DNA of 64,000 nucleotides from an uncultured Aquimarina sp. (GTDB taxonomy: Bacteria; Bacteroidota; Bacteroidia; Flavobacteriales; Flavobacteriaceae), in assembly GCA_947489685.1 (NCBI GenBank), contig CANLEM010000001.1:1-64000 (forward strand), in the 5' to 3' direction. Shown here piece by piece: positions 7,746 through 17,405 of this stretch. Made by a program: the position numbers and the translations under genes. The notes under the pieces are model-generated. The model saw only the letters and a list, made by a program, of their open reading frames with translations, searched no databases and was not told the DNA's origin. Every line of letters starts with the position of its first letter. The stretch's first letter is position 1.

Positions 7746-9041
7746 ATGAAGCAAAAATTAATTTTACTAGGGCTTAACGAACTTAATTTTGATTTTATTA
7801 AGCATTATGTTAATCAAGGGATTCTTCCAAATTTCAAAAGAATATTTGATGAATACGATATTGTAGAGACTTCTTCAGAAAAGGAGTATAAGCTTTTAGA
7901 ACCTTGGATACAATGGGTGACCATACATACTGGTAAGACGTATGAAGAGCATAAGGTTTTTAGGCTGGGAGATATTGTTGATAGAAAGGATTTAAAACAG
8001 GTATTTGAAATAGCAGAGGAAAAAGGATTAACCGTTGGGGCTATTAGTCCATTTAATGCGGATAATAGATTGAAAAATTCCAAGTTTTTTGTTCCAGATC
8101 CTTGGACACAAACAGAAGCTTCAGGAGAAAAGTTCATACAAGATGTTTCTAAAGCGGTTTCTCAGGCTGTAAATGATAATGCTAAGGAAAGTGTTTCCAA
8201 AGAGTCAATTTTTGCTATTTTAAAGACGCTGCTCAAGGTGGTAAAACCTTCGTCCTATATGCAGTACTTTAAACTATTACTTTCGATAAAATCTAAAGTA
8301 GGTATTAAAGCTGTAGTTTTGGATAAGCTTTTGGGAGATACATTTATCCATCAATGGAAAAAACATCAACCTGATTTTTCTAATCTTTTTTTGAATACTG
8401 GAGCACATTTTCAACATCATTACATGTTTAATTCTTCTGCCTATGATGGAGATCTTAAAAATCCAGACTGGTATTGTTCTGAAGATCAGGACCCTTTGTT
8501 AATGATTTTTAAAGAGTATGATAGGATTATTGGGAAACTAATGAAACTCGATGTGAGATTGATTTTGTGCACCGGACTACATCAAAAGCCTCATAAACAT
8601 AATACCTTTTACTGGAGATTAAAAGAGCATGTTTCGTTTCTGCAGGATACGTTGGAAATTAAAAACATCAAGAAAGTTACTCCAAGAATGTCAAGGGATT
8701 TTTTAATGGATTTTGATTCAGCAAGTGATGCGCTGAACGCCCAGAGTATTCTAGAAAAATATAAATCAGAGAAAGACCAGATCAATATATTTACAATAGA
8801 CAATAGAGAAACCAGTCTTTTTGTTGAGCTTACATACCCTAATGAAATTGATGTCGATTTTAATATTAAGGGCGATAAATTGATCCATAATTTTGAAAAC
8901 GAGGTAGCCTTTGTTGCAATTAAGAATGGAGAACATCATCATATTGGGTATTATATTGATACTGGATCTGAAATAAAACAAACAGATAAAACCATAGAAC
9001 TTAAAGAAGTTTTTGAAAAATTGGTTCATTCGTTTAATTGA
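7746..9041 (+). CDS. Alkaline-phosphatase-fold protein of polysaccharide loci, metal ligands degenerate
   Basis: A 431-residue protein whose start (LILLGLNELNFDFIKHY, then GILPNFKRIF and WVTIHTGKTYEEHKVF) follows the type I phosphodiesterase/alkaline phosphatase superfamily pattern. The usual first metal-binding Asp is Asn (N10), the later D..H segment reads NTGAHFQHHY, and the usual SDHG motif appears to be CTGLHQKPH. The canonical two-metal site is therefore not intact. There is no signal peptide, so it is probably cytoplasmic. It lies between a sugar epimerase and the lipid-carrier transferase. It may be an inactive or repurposed homologue with a role in polymer assembly. The family call is moderately sure; the function is unknown. 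Confidence 0.6.
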   Translation: MKQKLILLGLNELNFDFIKHYVNQGILPNFKRIFDEYDIVETSSEKEYKLLEPWIQWVTIHTGKTYEEHKVFRLGDIVDRKDLKQVFEIAEEKGLTVGAISPFNADNRLKNSKFFVPDPWTQTEASGEKFIQDVSKAVSQAVNDNAKESVSKESIFAILKTLLKVVKPSSYMQYFKLLLSIKSKVGIKAVVLDKLLGDTFIHQWKKHQPDFSNLFLNTGAHFQHHYMFNSSAYDGDLKNPDWYCSEDQDPLLMIFKEYDRIIGKLMKLDVRLILCTGLHQKPHKHNTFYWRLKEHVSFLQDTLEIKNIKKVTPRMSRDFLMDFDSASDALNAQSILEKYKSEKDQINIFTIDNRETSLFVELTYPNEIDVDFNIKGDKLIHNFENEVAFVAIKNGEHHHIGYYIDTGSEIKQTDKTIELKEVFEKLVHSFN

Positions 9042-9067
9042 AAACCTATTAATTAGACTCATTTGTC

Positions 9068-9075
9068 TATATTTG
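9068..9075 (+). promoter_or_regulatory. Candidate -7 promoter element before the WecA-like gene
   Basis: TATATTTG matches TAnnTTTG and lies 34 nt before the TTG start at 9110. No convincing -33 element is seen at the usual distance, so this is a weak call. Confidence 0.35.
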
Positions 9076-9109
9076 TCTTCAATTACAATGCGTAATTAAA
9101 TATTTTCTT

Positions 9110-10270
9110 TTGCCTTTATACTATCCAATATTGTTTTTTTTCGGAGCCTATGCCTTGACATATTTTACTATTCCTAAAATTATTGGATTAGTAGAAAATA
9201 AAAGGTTAATGGACGAACCAAATAATAGAAGTTCTCATAAAACAAGAACTCCTACATTAGGAGGGGTTTCTTTTTTTTACACTATAATCTTCACACTTTT
9301 TTTTCTAAAACAATGGGATTCTAATAGTGAGGCGATGTATATCATACCTGGCTTAACGATACTTTTAATTATTGGTTTAAAAGACGACCTATTAGTGTTA
9401 TCACCCTATACTAAATTGGCAGCTCAAATATGTGCTATAGGTTTTGTATTGATGAACAATAATTTTGTGGTGCATTCATTAAATGGTTTTATAGGCATAT
9501 ACGAAATCCCTGTTTATTTGTATTATTTGGTAGGAGGGTTTTTGATTCTTACCGTAATAAATGCATACAATTTAATAGATGGGATCGATGGCCTGGCTGC
9601 TATCGTTGGTATAGTAATATTAATAATGTATGCTACCATATTTTATTTTACAAAAGATTATTTTTACATGCTACTTTGTTTAGCGTTAAATGGAAGTCTT
9701 ATGGCTTTTTTAGCATTTAATTTATCTTCTACGCGTAAAATATTTATGGGAGATACGGGTTCACTTATTGTTGGTTTTATAATAAGTATCTTAACACTTA
9801 AATTCTTAACACTTACTCCCGACAATTATAGTAATCTTCCGTTTTTGCTAGAAAACGGCCCTATAATTGCGATCAGTATATTAATTGTGCCTTTGTTTGA
9901 TACCGCTAGAGTATTTGCTATTAGAGTGGCAAACAAGAAAAGTCCTTTTTCTCCAGACAGAAATCATATACACCATATTTTAATTGACTATTTATCTTTA
10001 TCTCATAGACAAGCTAGTCTAATGATTGGTTCTTTTAATATAATTTTTGTTATTCTTTTTATTGCACTAGGAAGTACCTCAAAAAATGGATACCTCCTGT
10101 TGCTCCTTATAAGTATAATTATAGGATTAGCGTATCTTTTTTTTAGACTAAATTATAGTTTTTCCAGTCTTAAGAAGAAAATTCTTTTTAGAAAAAAAAT
10201 GAATAATCTAAAGAAAGAAGTTAAAAAGGGAGGAGAAAAATTAATTCAAAAAAAAAGTAAACATAAATGA
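9110..10270 (+). CDS. WecA/MraY-type undecaprenyl-phosphate sugar-1-phosphate transferase (GT4 membrane family)
   Basis: A 386-residue polytopic membrane protein with about ten or eleven hydrophobic helices. Diagnostic motifs are DEPNNRSSHKTRTPTLGG after the first helix, the aspartate pair in GLKDD, NAYNLIDGIDGLA with the catalytic Asp region, FMGDTGS, and the cytoplasmic HIHH loop (RNHIHHILID). It transfers a sugar-1-phosphate from a UDP-sugar to undecaprenyl phosphate and so starts the repeat unit. The start is TTG at 9110, since the only nearby ATG (9088) runs straight into a stop. The C-terminus is Lys-rich. Its stop overlaps the next start as ATGA (4 nt). Confidence 0.88.
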   Translation: MPLYYPILFFFGAYALTYFTIPKIIGLVENKRLMDEPNNRSSHKTRTPTLGGVSFFYTIIFTLFFLKQWDSNSEAMYIIPGLTILLIIGLKDDLLVLSPYTKLAAQICAIGFVLMNNNFVVHSLNGFIGIYEIPVYLYYLVGGFLILTVINAYNLIDGIDGLAAIVGIVILIMYATIFYFTKDYFYMLLCLALNGSLMAFLAFNLSSTRKIFMGDTGSLIVGFIISILTLKFLTLTPDNYSNLPFLLENGPIIAISILIVPLFDTARVFAIRVANKKSPFSPDRNHIHHILIDYLSLSHRQASLMIGSFNIIFVILFIALGSTSKNGYLLLLLISIIIGLAYLFFRLNYSFSSLKKKILFRKKMNNLKKEVKKGGEKLIQKKSKHK

Positions 10271-11580
10271 AAATATCAGTAATAGGAACTGGATATGTAG
10301 GGTTAGTTACAGGAACATGTTTAGCAGAAACCGGTAACGAAGTTGTTTGTGTGGATATAGACAAACAAAAAGTTGAAAAAATGCGCAATGGCGAGGTACC
10401 AATTTATGAACCTCACCTTGATGTGCTTTTCGAAAGAAATATAAATGCACAACGACTTAAATTTACAACCTCTCTAGAAGAAGGTCTTGAGCATGGTCAA
10501 ATTATTTTCCTGGCACTTCCTACTCCCGAAGATGAAGATGGTTCTGCCGATTTATCTTATGTTTTAGGTGTTGCAGATCAAATAGGAAAACTTATAAAAG
10601 ATTACAAAGTAATTGTCGATAAAAGTACGGTGCCAGTAGGTACAGCCGAAAAAGTGTATGCAACAATTGCCGAAAACGCCAAATGTGATTTTGATGTTGT
10701 TTCTAATCCAGAATTTCTTAGAGAAGGCTTTGCTGTAGACGACTTTTTAAAACCAGAAAGGATAGTGGTAGGTTCTAACTCAGAAAGAGCTACAGAACTC
10801 ATGAAAAAACTATATAAGCCCTTTGTAAGATCTGGAAATCCAATTATAATAATGGACGAAAAATCTGCAGAACTTACTAAGTATGCAGCAAACTCTTTTC
10901 TGGCAACAAAGATTACGTTTATGAATGAGATTGCCAATTATTGCGAAAAAGTCGGAGCTGATGTAGATAAGGTTAGAATTGGTATGGGTACAGACTCTAG
11001 AATTGGAAAACGTTTTCTGTTTCCTGGTATAGGATATGGAGGCTCATGTTTTCCCAAGGATGTAAAAGCGTTACATAAATCGGGTAAAGATGACAATTAT
11101 GATTTCCAAATTTTAGAATCAGTAATTAATGTGAATAAGAAGCAAAAAGTTGCTTTGATCCCTAAAATCAATAAATATTTTGATAATAATGTAGAGGGAA
11201 AAACTTTTGCCGTTTGGGGATTAGCTTTTAAACCAGAAACTGATGATATTAGAGAAGCTCCTTCATTAGATATTATTAATAGTTTGTTAGAAAAGGGAGC
11301 GAAAATTAAAGCGTTTGATCCTGAAGCTATGGAAAACGTTAAGGCTAAATTGGGAGATAAAATTGGATTTTCTAACTCCATGTATGAAACTTTAGAAGGT
11401 ACTGATGCCTTAATTATCAGTACAGAGTGGAGTATTTTTAGAACTCCTAATTTTGATAAGATAAGGGATAATGTAAAGGAGCAAGTTATTTTTGATGGAA
11501 GAAACTTGTATGATCTTCTGGATATTGAAAAGGAGAAAATCTCTTATTTTTCGATAGGAAGAAAAGATATAATAGTGTAA
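10267..11580 (+). CDS. ugd: UDP-glucose/GDP-mannose 6-dehydrogenase family (probable UDP-glucose 6-dehydrogenase)
   Basis: A 437-residue three-domain dehydrogenase with NAD-binding GTGYVG (7-12), [19 protein letters not shown], and the active-site cysteine C261 in [10 protein letters not shown]. It oxidises the C6 hydroxyl of a UDP-hexose to the uronic acid in two NAD-dependent steps. UDP-xylose synthase follows directly, so UDP-glucose is the most likely substrate, giving UDP-glucuronate. Use of UDP-GlcNAc for the WlbA branch cannot be excluded from sequence alone. It overlaps the upstream transferase by 4 nt (ATGA) and the downstream gene by 1 nt (TAATG), which is strong operon evidence. 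Confidence 0.93.
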   Translation: MKISVIGTGYVGLVTGTCLAETGNEVVCVDIDKQKVEKMRNGEVPIYEPHLDVLFERNINAQRLKFTTSLEEGLEHGQIIFLALPTPEDEDGSADLSYVLGVADQIGKLIKDYKVIVDKSTVPVGTAEKVYATIAENAKCDFDVVSNPEFLREGFAVDDFLKPERIVVGSNSERATELMKKLYKPFVRSGNPIIIMDEKSAELTKYAANSFLATKITFMNEIANYCEKVGADVDKVRIGMGTDSRIGKRFLFPGIGYGGSCFPKDVKALHKSGKDDNYDFQILESVINVNKKQKVALIPKINKYFDNNVEGKTFAVWGLAFKPETDDIREAPSLDIINSLLEKGAKIKAFDPEAMENVKAKLGDKIGFSNSMYETLEGTDALIISTEWSIFRTPNFDKIRDNVKEQVIFDGRNLYDLLDIEKEKISYFSIGRKDIIV

Positions 11581-12551
11581 TGAAAAAAGTTTTAATAACT
11601 GGAGCAGCTGGATTTTTGGGATCGCACTTGTGTGACAGGTTCATTAAAGAAAATTTTTATGTAATTGCAATGGATAACCTGATTACTGGTGATCTTAAAA
11701 ACATTGAACATTTATTTAAGCATAAAAATTTTGAATTTTGTCATCACGATGTTTCAAAATTTGTACATGTTTCCGGTAATTTAGATTATATTTTACATTT
11801 TGCCTCTCCAGCAAGCCCAATAGATTACTTAAAAATTCCTATCCGTACTTTGAAAGTTGGTTCTTTGGGAACACATAATTTATTAGGATTGGCTAAAGAA
11901 AAAAAAGCTAGAATTCTTATTGCATCTACCAGTGAAGTATATGGAGATCCTTTGGTTCATCCTCAAAATGAGGATTATTATGGGAATGTAAATACCATAG
12001 GGCCTAGAGGAGTCTATGACGAGGCTAAGCGCTTTCAGGAATCTATTACAATGGCATATCATACCTGTCACAATTTAGAAACTAGAATAGCACGAATTTT
12101 TAATACCTATGGCCCTCGAATGCGTTTAAATGACGGCCGTGTGGTTCCTGCCTTTATTGGTCAGGCATTACGAGGTGAAGATCTTACAGTTTTTGGAGAA
12201 GGATTACAAACACGTTCCTTTTGTTATGTAGATGATCTCATTGAAGGAATCTATAGATTGCTTTTTAGTGACTATGTATATCCTGTAAATATTGGAAACC
12301 CCGATGAAATTACTATTAAAGATTTTGCAGAGGAGATAATTAACTTAACAGGGACCGATCAAAAGGTAATCTATAAGCCGTTACCTGTTAATGACCCGTT
12401 GCAAAGACAACCTGATATATCTAGAGCTAAAGAAATTTTGGATTGGGAACCCAAAATGGGAAGAAAAGAAGGGATGAAAAATACATTAGATTATTTTAAA
12501 AGCCTTTCGCAAGAGGAGCTTTATAAAAGTGAGCATAGGGATTTCTCTTAA
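11580..12551 (+). CDS. UDP-glucuronate decarboxylase (UDP-xylose synthase family)
   Basis: A 323-residue extended SDR with GAAGFLG at 8-14 and catalytic Y146-x3-K150 (YDEAK). The UXS-specific stretch is clear: TSEVYGDP, then [12 protein letters not shown] and [11 protein letters not shown], then [11 protein letters not shown]. It converts UDP-glucuronate to UDP-xylose with internal NAD recycling. Together with the preceding dehydrogenase it forms a two-step UDP-xylose supply, so the polymer probably contains xylose or a pentose derived from it. The start codon overlaps the previous stop. The gene ends this run of the operon; a 113-bp gap follows. Confidence 0.93.
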   Translation: MKKVLITGAAGFLGSHLCDRFIKENFYVIAMDNLITGDLKNIEHLFKHKNFEFCHHDVSKFVHVSGNLDYILHFASPASPIDYLKIPIRTLKVGSLGTHNLLGLAKEKKARILIASTSEVYGDPLVHPQNEDYYGNVNTIGPRGVYDEAKRFQESITMAYHTCHNLETRIARIFNTYGPRMRLNDGRVVPAFIGQALRGEDLTVFGEGLQTRSFCYVDDLIEGIYRLLFSDYVYPVNIGNPDEITIKDFAEEIINLTGTDQKVIYKPLPVNDPLQRQPDISRAKEILDWEPKMGRKEGMKNTLDYFKSLSQEELYKSEHRDFS

Positions 12552-12664
12552 ATTAGAAGATTAGTTATTTCAGGAAAGTGAAGAAAGTAAAGTAGGAGTA
12601 TTTTTATATTACGAAATATATCAAAGCGTTATACGTTTCTAATTAATCATATAACACGAGGACA

Positions 12665-13963
12665 ATGAGATTTAGGTTAACCGAAATGTTTTATAGGGAT
12701 AAAAACAATTTGGTGCTTACCATATTTTGGAATAGCCTGTATACTGCTTTTTTTTTATTACCTCTTGGGATTAATCTCCCTACTCCATTTTTTATAGTCT
12801 CTATTGTACTTGGGATGATTAATGTCTTTAAGTCTAATAAAAAATTTGCCCTGGATAATAAGGCATTGTTACTTTTCCCTCTCTATTTTATAATCATTTT
12901 ATTGAGTTTGCTATACACAGATAATGTTTCTGATGGGGTCAACCTTATTCAGCGTTCTTTATCATTGCTGTTTTTTCCAATAATTTTTCTTTTTGTTAAA
13001 GAGGACGCGTCTACGGTAAGAAAACTATTTGATTTCTTACTTATGGGACTCATAGTATCCTTTTTTATCAATTTTTCGATTGGCGCTTATGATGTGTTCG
13101 AATATATAAAAAGAAGCGGTGGTGTTTTTGAAACTTCATGGGAAGGCATTTCTAATCTTATGAACTCTTTAATAAAAGGATGGAGCTATTTTGTGCGAGC
13201 AGAGTTTTCAAAATTGGTTAACCCAAGTTATGTTTCCTTATATATATTATTAGTACTTAGTTATTATTTAAAAAATAAGCTTGAGTCAAAAATACAGGTA
13301 TTCATTATTTCTGTACTATTTCTTTATCTGTTTTTATTATCATCGATAGCGGCTTATTTGATTCTAACGATCATGTGCGTGTTGTTGATTTATGAAATCT
13401 CAGATAAGAGTAAAAAATACACCATGTCTATCCTGTTTGTTTTAGGAATAATCGTGTTCTTAAACAACCCTAGAGTTTTTGATTTTTATACCAATGTAGC
13501 CGGTTTTAAGAATACATTTGGAATGAATAGTATAACCGTAGAAAAATCAAGATTATTAACATGGAATGCGAGCTTACAATTAATTAAAGAAGCACCTTTG
13601 CTGGGATATGGAATTGGCGATACCAACGACGTTCTCATAGAGAAGTACAAAGAGTTAAATTATTTTCATAATTATAATAACAAGTACAATGCCCACAATC
13701 AATTTCTACAAACATTTTTACAAACCGGGATTTTGGGCTTTAGTATTTTAATAGGGATTTTTGTTCTATTGGCGCTTAGGATGAATAGAAGTAAAAATGA
13801 ATTTTCAGTTTTTCTGATACTCTTTATATCACTGTTTTTTGAATCGATGCTAGTTAGATTTAATGGCGTGGTCTTTTTCTCAATTATTATCCCATTATTG
13901 TTAAAAAAGAGAAGCATTTTGAGCAGTAGAATTATTCGAAATGAATCCAGACCAGAAAAATAA
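12665..13963 (+). CDS. O-antigen ligase/polymerase family membrane protein (Wzy/WaaL-like)
   Basis: A 432-residue protein with about eleven hydrophobic segments and one larger periplasmic loop. The C-terminal part has the PLLGYGIGD and HNQFLQTFLQTGILG signatures of the O-antigen ligase/polymerase (Wzy_C) superfamily. It acts at the periplasmic face, either polymerising repeat units or joining polymer to lipid A core; sequence alone does not separate the two. It is the last gene of the polysaccharide cluster. A poor -7-like box (TACGTTTC, 12632-12639) lies upstream. No terminator is obvious before purD. Confidence 0.8.
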   Translation: MRFRLTEMFYRDKNNLVLTIFWNSLYTAFFLLPLGINLPTPFFIVSIVLGMINVFKSNKKFALDNKALLLFPLYFIIILLSLLYTDNVSDGVNLIQRSLSLLFFPIIFLFVKEDASTVRKLFDFLLMGLIVSFFINFSIGAYDVFEYIKRSGGVFETSWEGISNLMNSLIKGWSYFVRAEFSKLVNPSYVSLYILLVLSYYLKNKLESKIQVFIISVLFLYLFLLSSIAAYLILTIMCVLLIYEISDKSKKYTMSILFVLGIIVFLNNPRVFDFYTNVAGFKNTFGMNSITVEKSRLLTWNASLQLIKEAPLLGYGIGDTNDVLIEKYKELNYFHNYNNKYNAHNQFLQTFLQTGILGFSILIGIFVLLALRMNRSKNEFSVFLILFISLFFESMLVRFNGVVFFSIIIPLLLKKRSILSSRIIRNESRPEK

Positions 13964-14046
13964 ATAATTGTTGTAATTCTTCAAAAATATTATGCTAGAT
14001 CAAAAGGTTTTCATAAAAACTATTAGCACCACAACCCTGAATAAAC

Positions 14047-14054
14047 TATTTTTG
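14047..14054 (+). promoter_or_regulatory. -7 promoter element of purD
   Basis: TATTTTTG is a perfect TAnnTTTG box 29 nt before the purD ATG. The region about 20 bp upstream (TTAG) is a poor -33 element. Confidence 0.5.
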
Positions 14055-14083
14055 ACGCTGTAAAATTAAAGCTATACTTTATC

Positions 14084-15355
14084 ATGAATATTTTAGTACT
14101 TGGATCTGGGGGTAGAGAACATACTTTTGCCTACAAAATCGCACAAAGCGAACTATGTGATCAATTATTTGTTGCTCCGGGTAATGCAGGAACAGATGCA
14201 ATTGCAAGAAATGTAGCAATTGCTGTAACAGATTTTCCTGCGATTAAAGCCCTTGTGTTAAAAGAACATATAAACATGGTCGTTGTAGGGCCAGAAGATC
14301 CTTTAGTGCAAGGGATTAGCGATTTTTTTGCCCAGGATAATGAGTTAAAAGGGATAGTGGTTATCGGCCCATCAAAAGAAGGAGCACAACTTGAGGGCAG
14401 TAAAGAATATGCCAAAGAATTTTTGTTTAGACATAATATCCCAACGGCAGCCTATCAAAGCTTTACTGCGACAACTGTAGACGATGGTAAACAGTTTTTA
14501 GAAACTCTTAAGCCTCCATATGTATTAAAGGCAGATGGATTAGCAGCCGGAAAAGGAGTATTGATACTTCAGGATATCCAGGAAGCAAAAAGTGAACTCG
14601 AAAACATGTTGACCAATAAAAAGTTTGGAGCAGCTAGCGAGAAAGTAGTAATCGAAGAATTTCTGGATGGTATTGAGCTTAGTGTATTTGTGCTTACCGA
14701 TGGTAAAAACTATGTAACCCTACCTACCGCAAAAGATTATAAACGTATTGGAGAAGGAGATACAGGGCTTAATACAGGAGGTATGGGTGCTATCTCACCA
14801 GTTCCTTTTGCGGATAAGGCACTAATGAATAAAATCGAAGAGCAAATCATTAAACCTACGGTTAATGGATTGGCCAAAGAAAACATAGATTATAAAGGTT
14901 TTATTTTTATTGGATTGATAAAAGTAGGTGATGACCCAAAAGTAATCGAATATAACGTGCGTATGGGAGATCCAGAAACCGAAGCAGTACTACCTAGAGT
15001 TAAAACAGATTTGGTAAAGCTCTTTAAGCACGTAGGAGACCAATCTTTGGATACAGTTGATCTAGAAATTGATGAAAGAAGTGCGACAACAGTGATGACA
15101 GTATCCGGCGGATATCCTGAAGCCTATGAAAAGGGAAAACAAATTTCGGGTATTGAAGAAATTTCGGATGCCATTGTTTTTCATGCTGGTACCAAGATAG
15201 ACAATGGTACTGTGGTGACTAATGGAGGTAGAGTAATTGCAGTGACCTCTTTTGATGAAGATTTTAGACAAGCCTTGAAAAAATCATATCAAAATATAGA
15301 AAAATTACATTTTGAAAAAATGTACTATCGAAAGGATATAGGGTTTGATTTATAA
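14084..15355 (+). CDS. purD: Phosphoribosylamine-glycine ligase
   Basis: A 423-residue ATP-grasp enzyme of full family length. It starts with the GARS-N motif MNILVLGSGGREHT and contains VVGPEDPL, KADGLAAGKGV, GGMGAISPVP and EYNVRMGDPETEAVLPR, all typical of PurD. It joins glycine to phosphoribosylamine in step 2 of purine synthesis in the cytoplasm. The gene is monocistronic, with its own promoter and an intrinsic terminator 26 bp after the stop. It is a housekeeping gene bordering the variable polysaccharide cluster. Confidence 0.97.
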   Translation: MNILVLGSGGREHTFAYKIAQSELCDQLFVAPGNAGTDAIARNVAIAVTDFPAIKALVLKEHINMVVVGPEDPLVQGISDFFAQDNELKGIVVIGPSKEGAQLEGSKEYAKEFLFRHNIPTAAYQSFTATTVDDGKQFLETLKPPYVLKADGLAAGKGVLILQDIQEAKSELENMLTNKKFGAASEKVVIEEFLDGIELSVFVLTDGKNYVTLPTAKDYKRIGEGDTGLNTGGMGAISPVPFADKALMNKIEEQIIKPTVNGLAKENIDYKGFIFIGLIKVGDDPKVIEYNVRMGDPETEAVLPRVKTDLVKLFKHVGDQSLDTVDLEIDERSATTVMTVSGGYPEAYEKGKQISGIEEISDAIVFHAGTKIDNGTVVTNGGRVIAVTSFDEDFRQALKKSYQNIEKLHFEKMYYRKDIGFDL

Positions 15356-15380
15356 CCTATAAAACAATAATAATATTAAA

Positions 15381-15417
15381 AGCGCATATATGAACTCATC
15401 ACATATGCGCTTTTTTT
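15381..15417 (+). terminator. Rho-independent terminator of purD
   Basis: AGCGCATAT (15381-15389) pairs perfectly with ATATGCGCT (15403-15411), with a 13-nt loop and a T run directly after. Confidence 0.85.
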
Positions 15418-15478
15418 AATATATACTTTACTAAAAGTAGTACTATATACTATATTAACTTTGAAATAAAGAAATAGA

Positions 15479-15709
15479 TTAATCTAAGAACGAATGTGCC
15501 TTAGGGTCTCTATTTTCTTCGTTATTATCATTAAACGATTTTAATTCTTTCATCCAATAGAAAAAAGCAGCAAAACCAATTAACATAAACAACCAGTTTA
15601 TAATATTGGCAACTCCCCAGCTTTCCAATTCTAACGCTCTTAAAGCATCCATAGGAGCAAATAATACATTTACGCAAAGAGACTCGATAGCTTCAAAAAA
15701 TTCTTTCAT
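15479..15709 (-). CDS. Small membrane protein, DUF6341-like
   Basis: A 76-residue protein with an amphipathic N-terminus, one clear hydrophobic helix (residues about 35-52, NIINWLFMLIGFAAFFYW) and an acidic C-terminal tail. I recognise it as resembling the flavobacterial DUF6341 family; no function is established. It probably sits in the inner membrane. The gene is alone on the minus strand, convergent with purD and divergent from the DUF6427 gene, and has a good promoter (-33 TTG, -7 TATTTTTG, 19-bp spacing) about 80 bp upstream. Confidence 0.75.
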   Translation of the reverse strand: MKEFFEAIESLCVNVLFAPMDALRALELESWGVANIINWLFMLIGFAAFFYWMKELKSFNDNNEENRDPKAHSFLD

Positions 15710-15790
15710 AATTCAATTTATGAGTGTGGTATAAAAATATACACTAAATTAGTTCTTCAATAATTTAGGACCGTAATACGATGTCCGTGG

Positions 15791-15820
15791 CAAAAATATA
15801 AAAAATAGTAGTGTTATCAA
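15791..15820 (-). promoter_or_regulatory. Promoter of the small membrane protein gene
   Basis: On the minus strand TATTTTTG (15798-15791) and TTG (15820-15818) are 19 bp apart. The -33 element lies inside the first codons of the divergent DUF6427 gene. Confidence 0.6.
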
Positions 15821-16731
15821 GCTTTTTTAGTAAATCTAAACCTATAAATTATATTGCAATAGCATTATATATGCTTTTACTGTTGAGTATTGCTCATTAT
15901 AAAAAAGGGGTGGCATTCGAAAGTGAGTATATTTTTTTAATACTAGGAGGAATAGCAATGTACATCTTGCCGATGTTATTACTCAATTTTATAGTCCAAA
16001 AAAACGATCTTACCTATAAAGGAACTTACACAATATTGCTATACGCTTTTTTAACAGGTATACTTCTTAATTCTCTAACAGATATCAGAATATTAATAGC
16101 CTCAGGATTAGTAATTTTAGGATTGAGAAATGTACTTCGATTAAGAGATGAAAAGTATATGAAAGCTAAAATTTTTAACGCATCACTTTGTATAGGGGTA
16201 GCCTCACTAGCATACTTCTGGAGTATTGGTTTTATATTTTTAGTGTTTTTTGCAGTGTTTTATTTTGAACCTAAAAACTATCGTAATTGGATTATCCCGT
16301 TGATTGCACTAACGATGATTTATATGTTTGCCAACTGTTTTACATTACTTTTTTATGATTCCTTTTTTACACTTACAAATTATGTAGACCCGGTTTCATT
16401 TTCGTTCGAAAATTATCTAAATAAAGATAAATTATTTTCGATAGGCATATTGTCTTTATGCACCGCATTTTTTCTTTCAATATTCTTGATAAAGTATAGT
16501 CGTAAAACAGCAAACATAAAGCCCATACTGCGATTAATGATTGTATACTTGATAATTGCAATAGGAGTTGGAGTTGTAGCGCCAGAAAAAAATACATCAG
16601 AGCTGTTTTTTACTACTGCACCGCTAGCCATAATAGGCACAACATATCTGGAAACCAATTATAATATGCTGGCCAAAGAAATTAATATCTGGGTATTTGT
16701 ATTCATTCCTTTTACGATGTTGTTGTTTTAA
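15811..16731 (+). CDS. DUF6427 family polytopic membrane protein
   Basis: A 306-residue protein with about eight to ten hydrophobic segments and short charged loops. The GTG at 15811 gives an N-terminus (MLSSFFSKSKPINYI) that fits the family, and no earlier in-frame ATG is apparent. It resembles DUF6427, a Bacteroidota inner-membrane family without known function. It is followed by the DUF4254 and glycosyltransferase 9 genes, so a role in envelope glycan assembly is possible. The 65-bp gap to the next gene holds that gene's own -7 box. Confidence 0.75.
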   Translation: MLSSFFSKSKPINYIAIALYMLLLLSIAHYKKGVAFESEYIFLILGGIAMYILPMLLLNFIVQKNDLTYKGTYTILLYAFLTGILLNSLTDIRILIASGLVILGLRNVLRLRDEKYMKAKIFNASLCIGVASLAYFWSIGFIFLVFFAVFYFEPKNYRNWIIPLIALTMIYMFANCFTLLFYDSFFTLTNYVDPVSFSFENYLNKDKLFSIGILSLCTAFFLSIFLIKYSRKTANIKPILRLMIVYLIIAIGVGVVAPEKNTSELFFTTAPLAIIGTTYLETNYNMLAKEINIWVFVFIPFTMLLF

Positions 16732-16758
16732 GATGCTAGATCCTATGGTAAAATATGA

Positions 16759-16766
16759 TACCTTTG
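16759..16766 (+). promoter_or_regulatory. -7 promoter element before the DUF4254/GT9 pair
   Basis: TACCTTTG is a perfect TAnnTTTG match 30 nt upstream of the ATG at 16797. No clear -33 partner is visible. Confidence 0.45.
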
Positions 16767-16796
16767 TAAACATTTTAGAAAAAACGATAATTCAGT

Positions 16797-17405
16797 ATGT
16801 TTACCAATAAAGCAAACAAAATTTTTAAAGAAGTAATTGATAAGTACCATATAATCGATAGGGTTGATCAAGAATTTTCTAACCCATATGATAGCAAGTC
16901 AGAAGCTATAGAACATTTACTGTATCGCAAATGTTGGATCGATACCGTGCAATGGCATTATGAGGATATTATACGAGATCCAGAAATTGACCCTGTAGCT
17001 GCATTAAAACTGAAGAGACAAATCGATGCTTCTAACCAGGATCGCACAGATATGGTAGAGTACATAGACAGTTATTTTTTAGAAAAATATAAAGATACTA
17101 CTGCAAAAAGTGATGCTACAATTAATACAGAGAGCCCCGCTTGGGGAGTAGATCGATTATCTATTTTGGCGCTTAAAGTATATCATATGCACGAAGAAAC
17201 TATTCGAGAAGGTGCTTCTGATGCACATAAAAGCGCTTGCCAAACCAAATTAAATGTTCTTTTAGAGCAACGTGTTGACTTATCAACTGCTATTGATACA
17301 TTACTTAATGATATCGAGAATGGAGATAAATACATGAAGGTTTATAAGCAGATGAAAATGTATAATGATGATGAGCTAAATCCTGTTTTACGTGGGGAAA
17401 AATAG
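16797..17405 (+). CDS. DUF4254 family protein
   Basis: A 202-residue soluble, largely alpha-helical protein with no signal peptide. It resembles DUF4254, whose members typically neighbour family 9 glycosyltransferases in Bacteroidota. The acidic first half includes conserved-looking WHYEDIIRDPEIDP and a later DRLSILALKVYHM segment. No catalytic motif is recognised. Its last 14 nt overlap the start of the GT9 gene, implying coupled translation and a shared role, perhaps in LPS core assembly; this is inference. Confidence 0.8.
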   Translation: MFTNKANKIFKEVIDKYHIIDRVDQEFSNPYDSKSEAIEHLLYRKCWIDTVQWHYEDIIRDPEIDPVAALKLKRQIDASNQDRTDMVEYIDSYFLEKYKDTTAKSDATINTESPAWGVDRLSILALKVYHMHEETIREGASDAHKSACQTKLNVLLEQRVDLSTAIDTLLNDIENGDKYMKVYKQMKMYNDDELNPVLRGEK

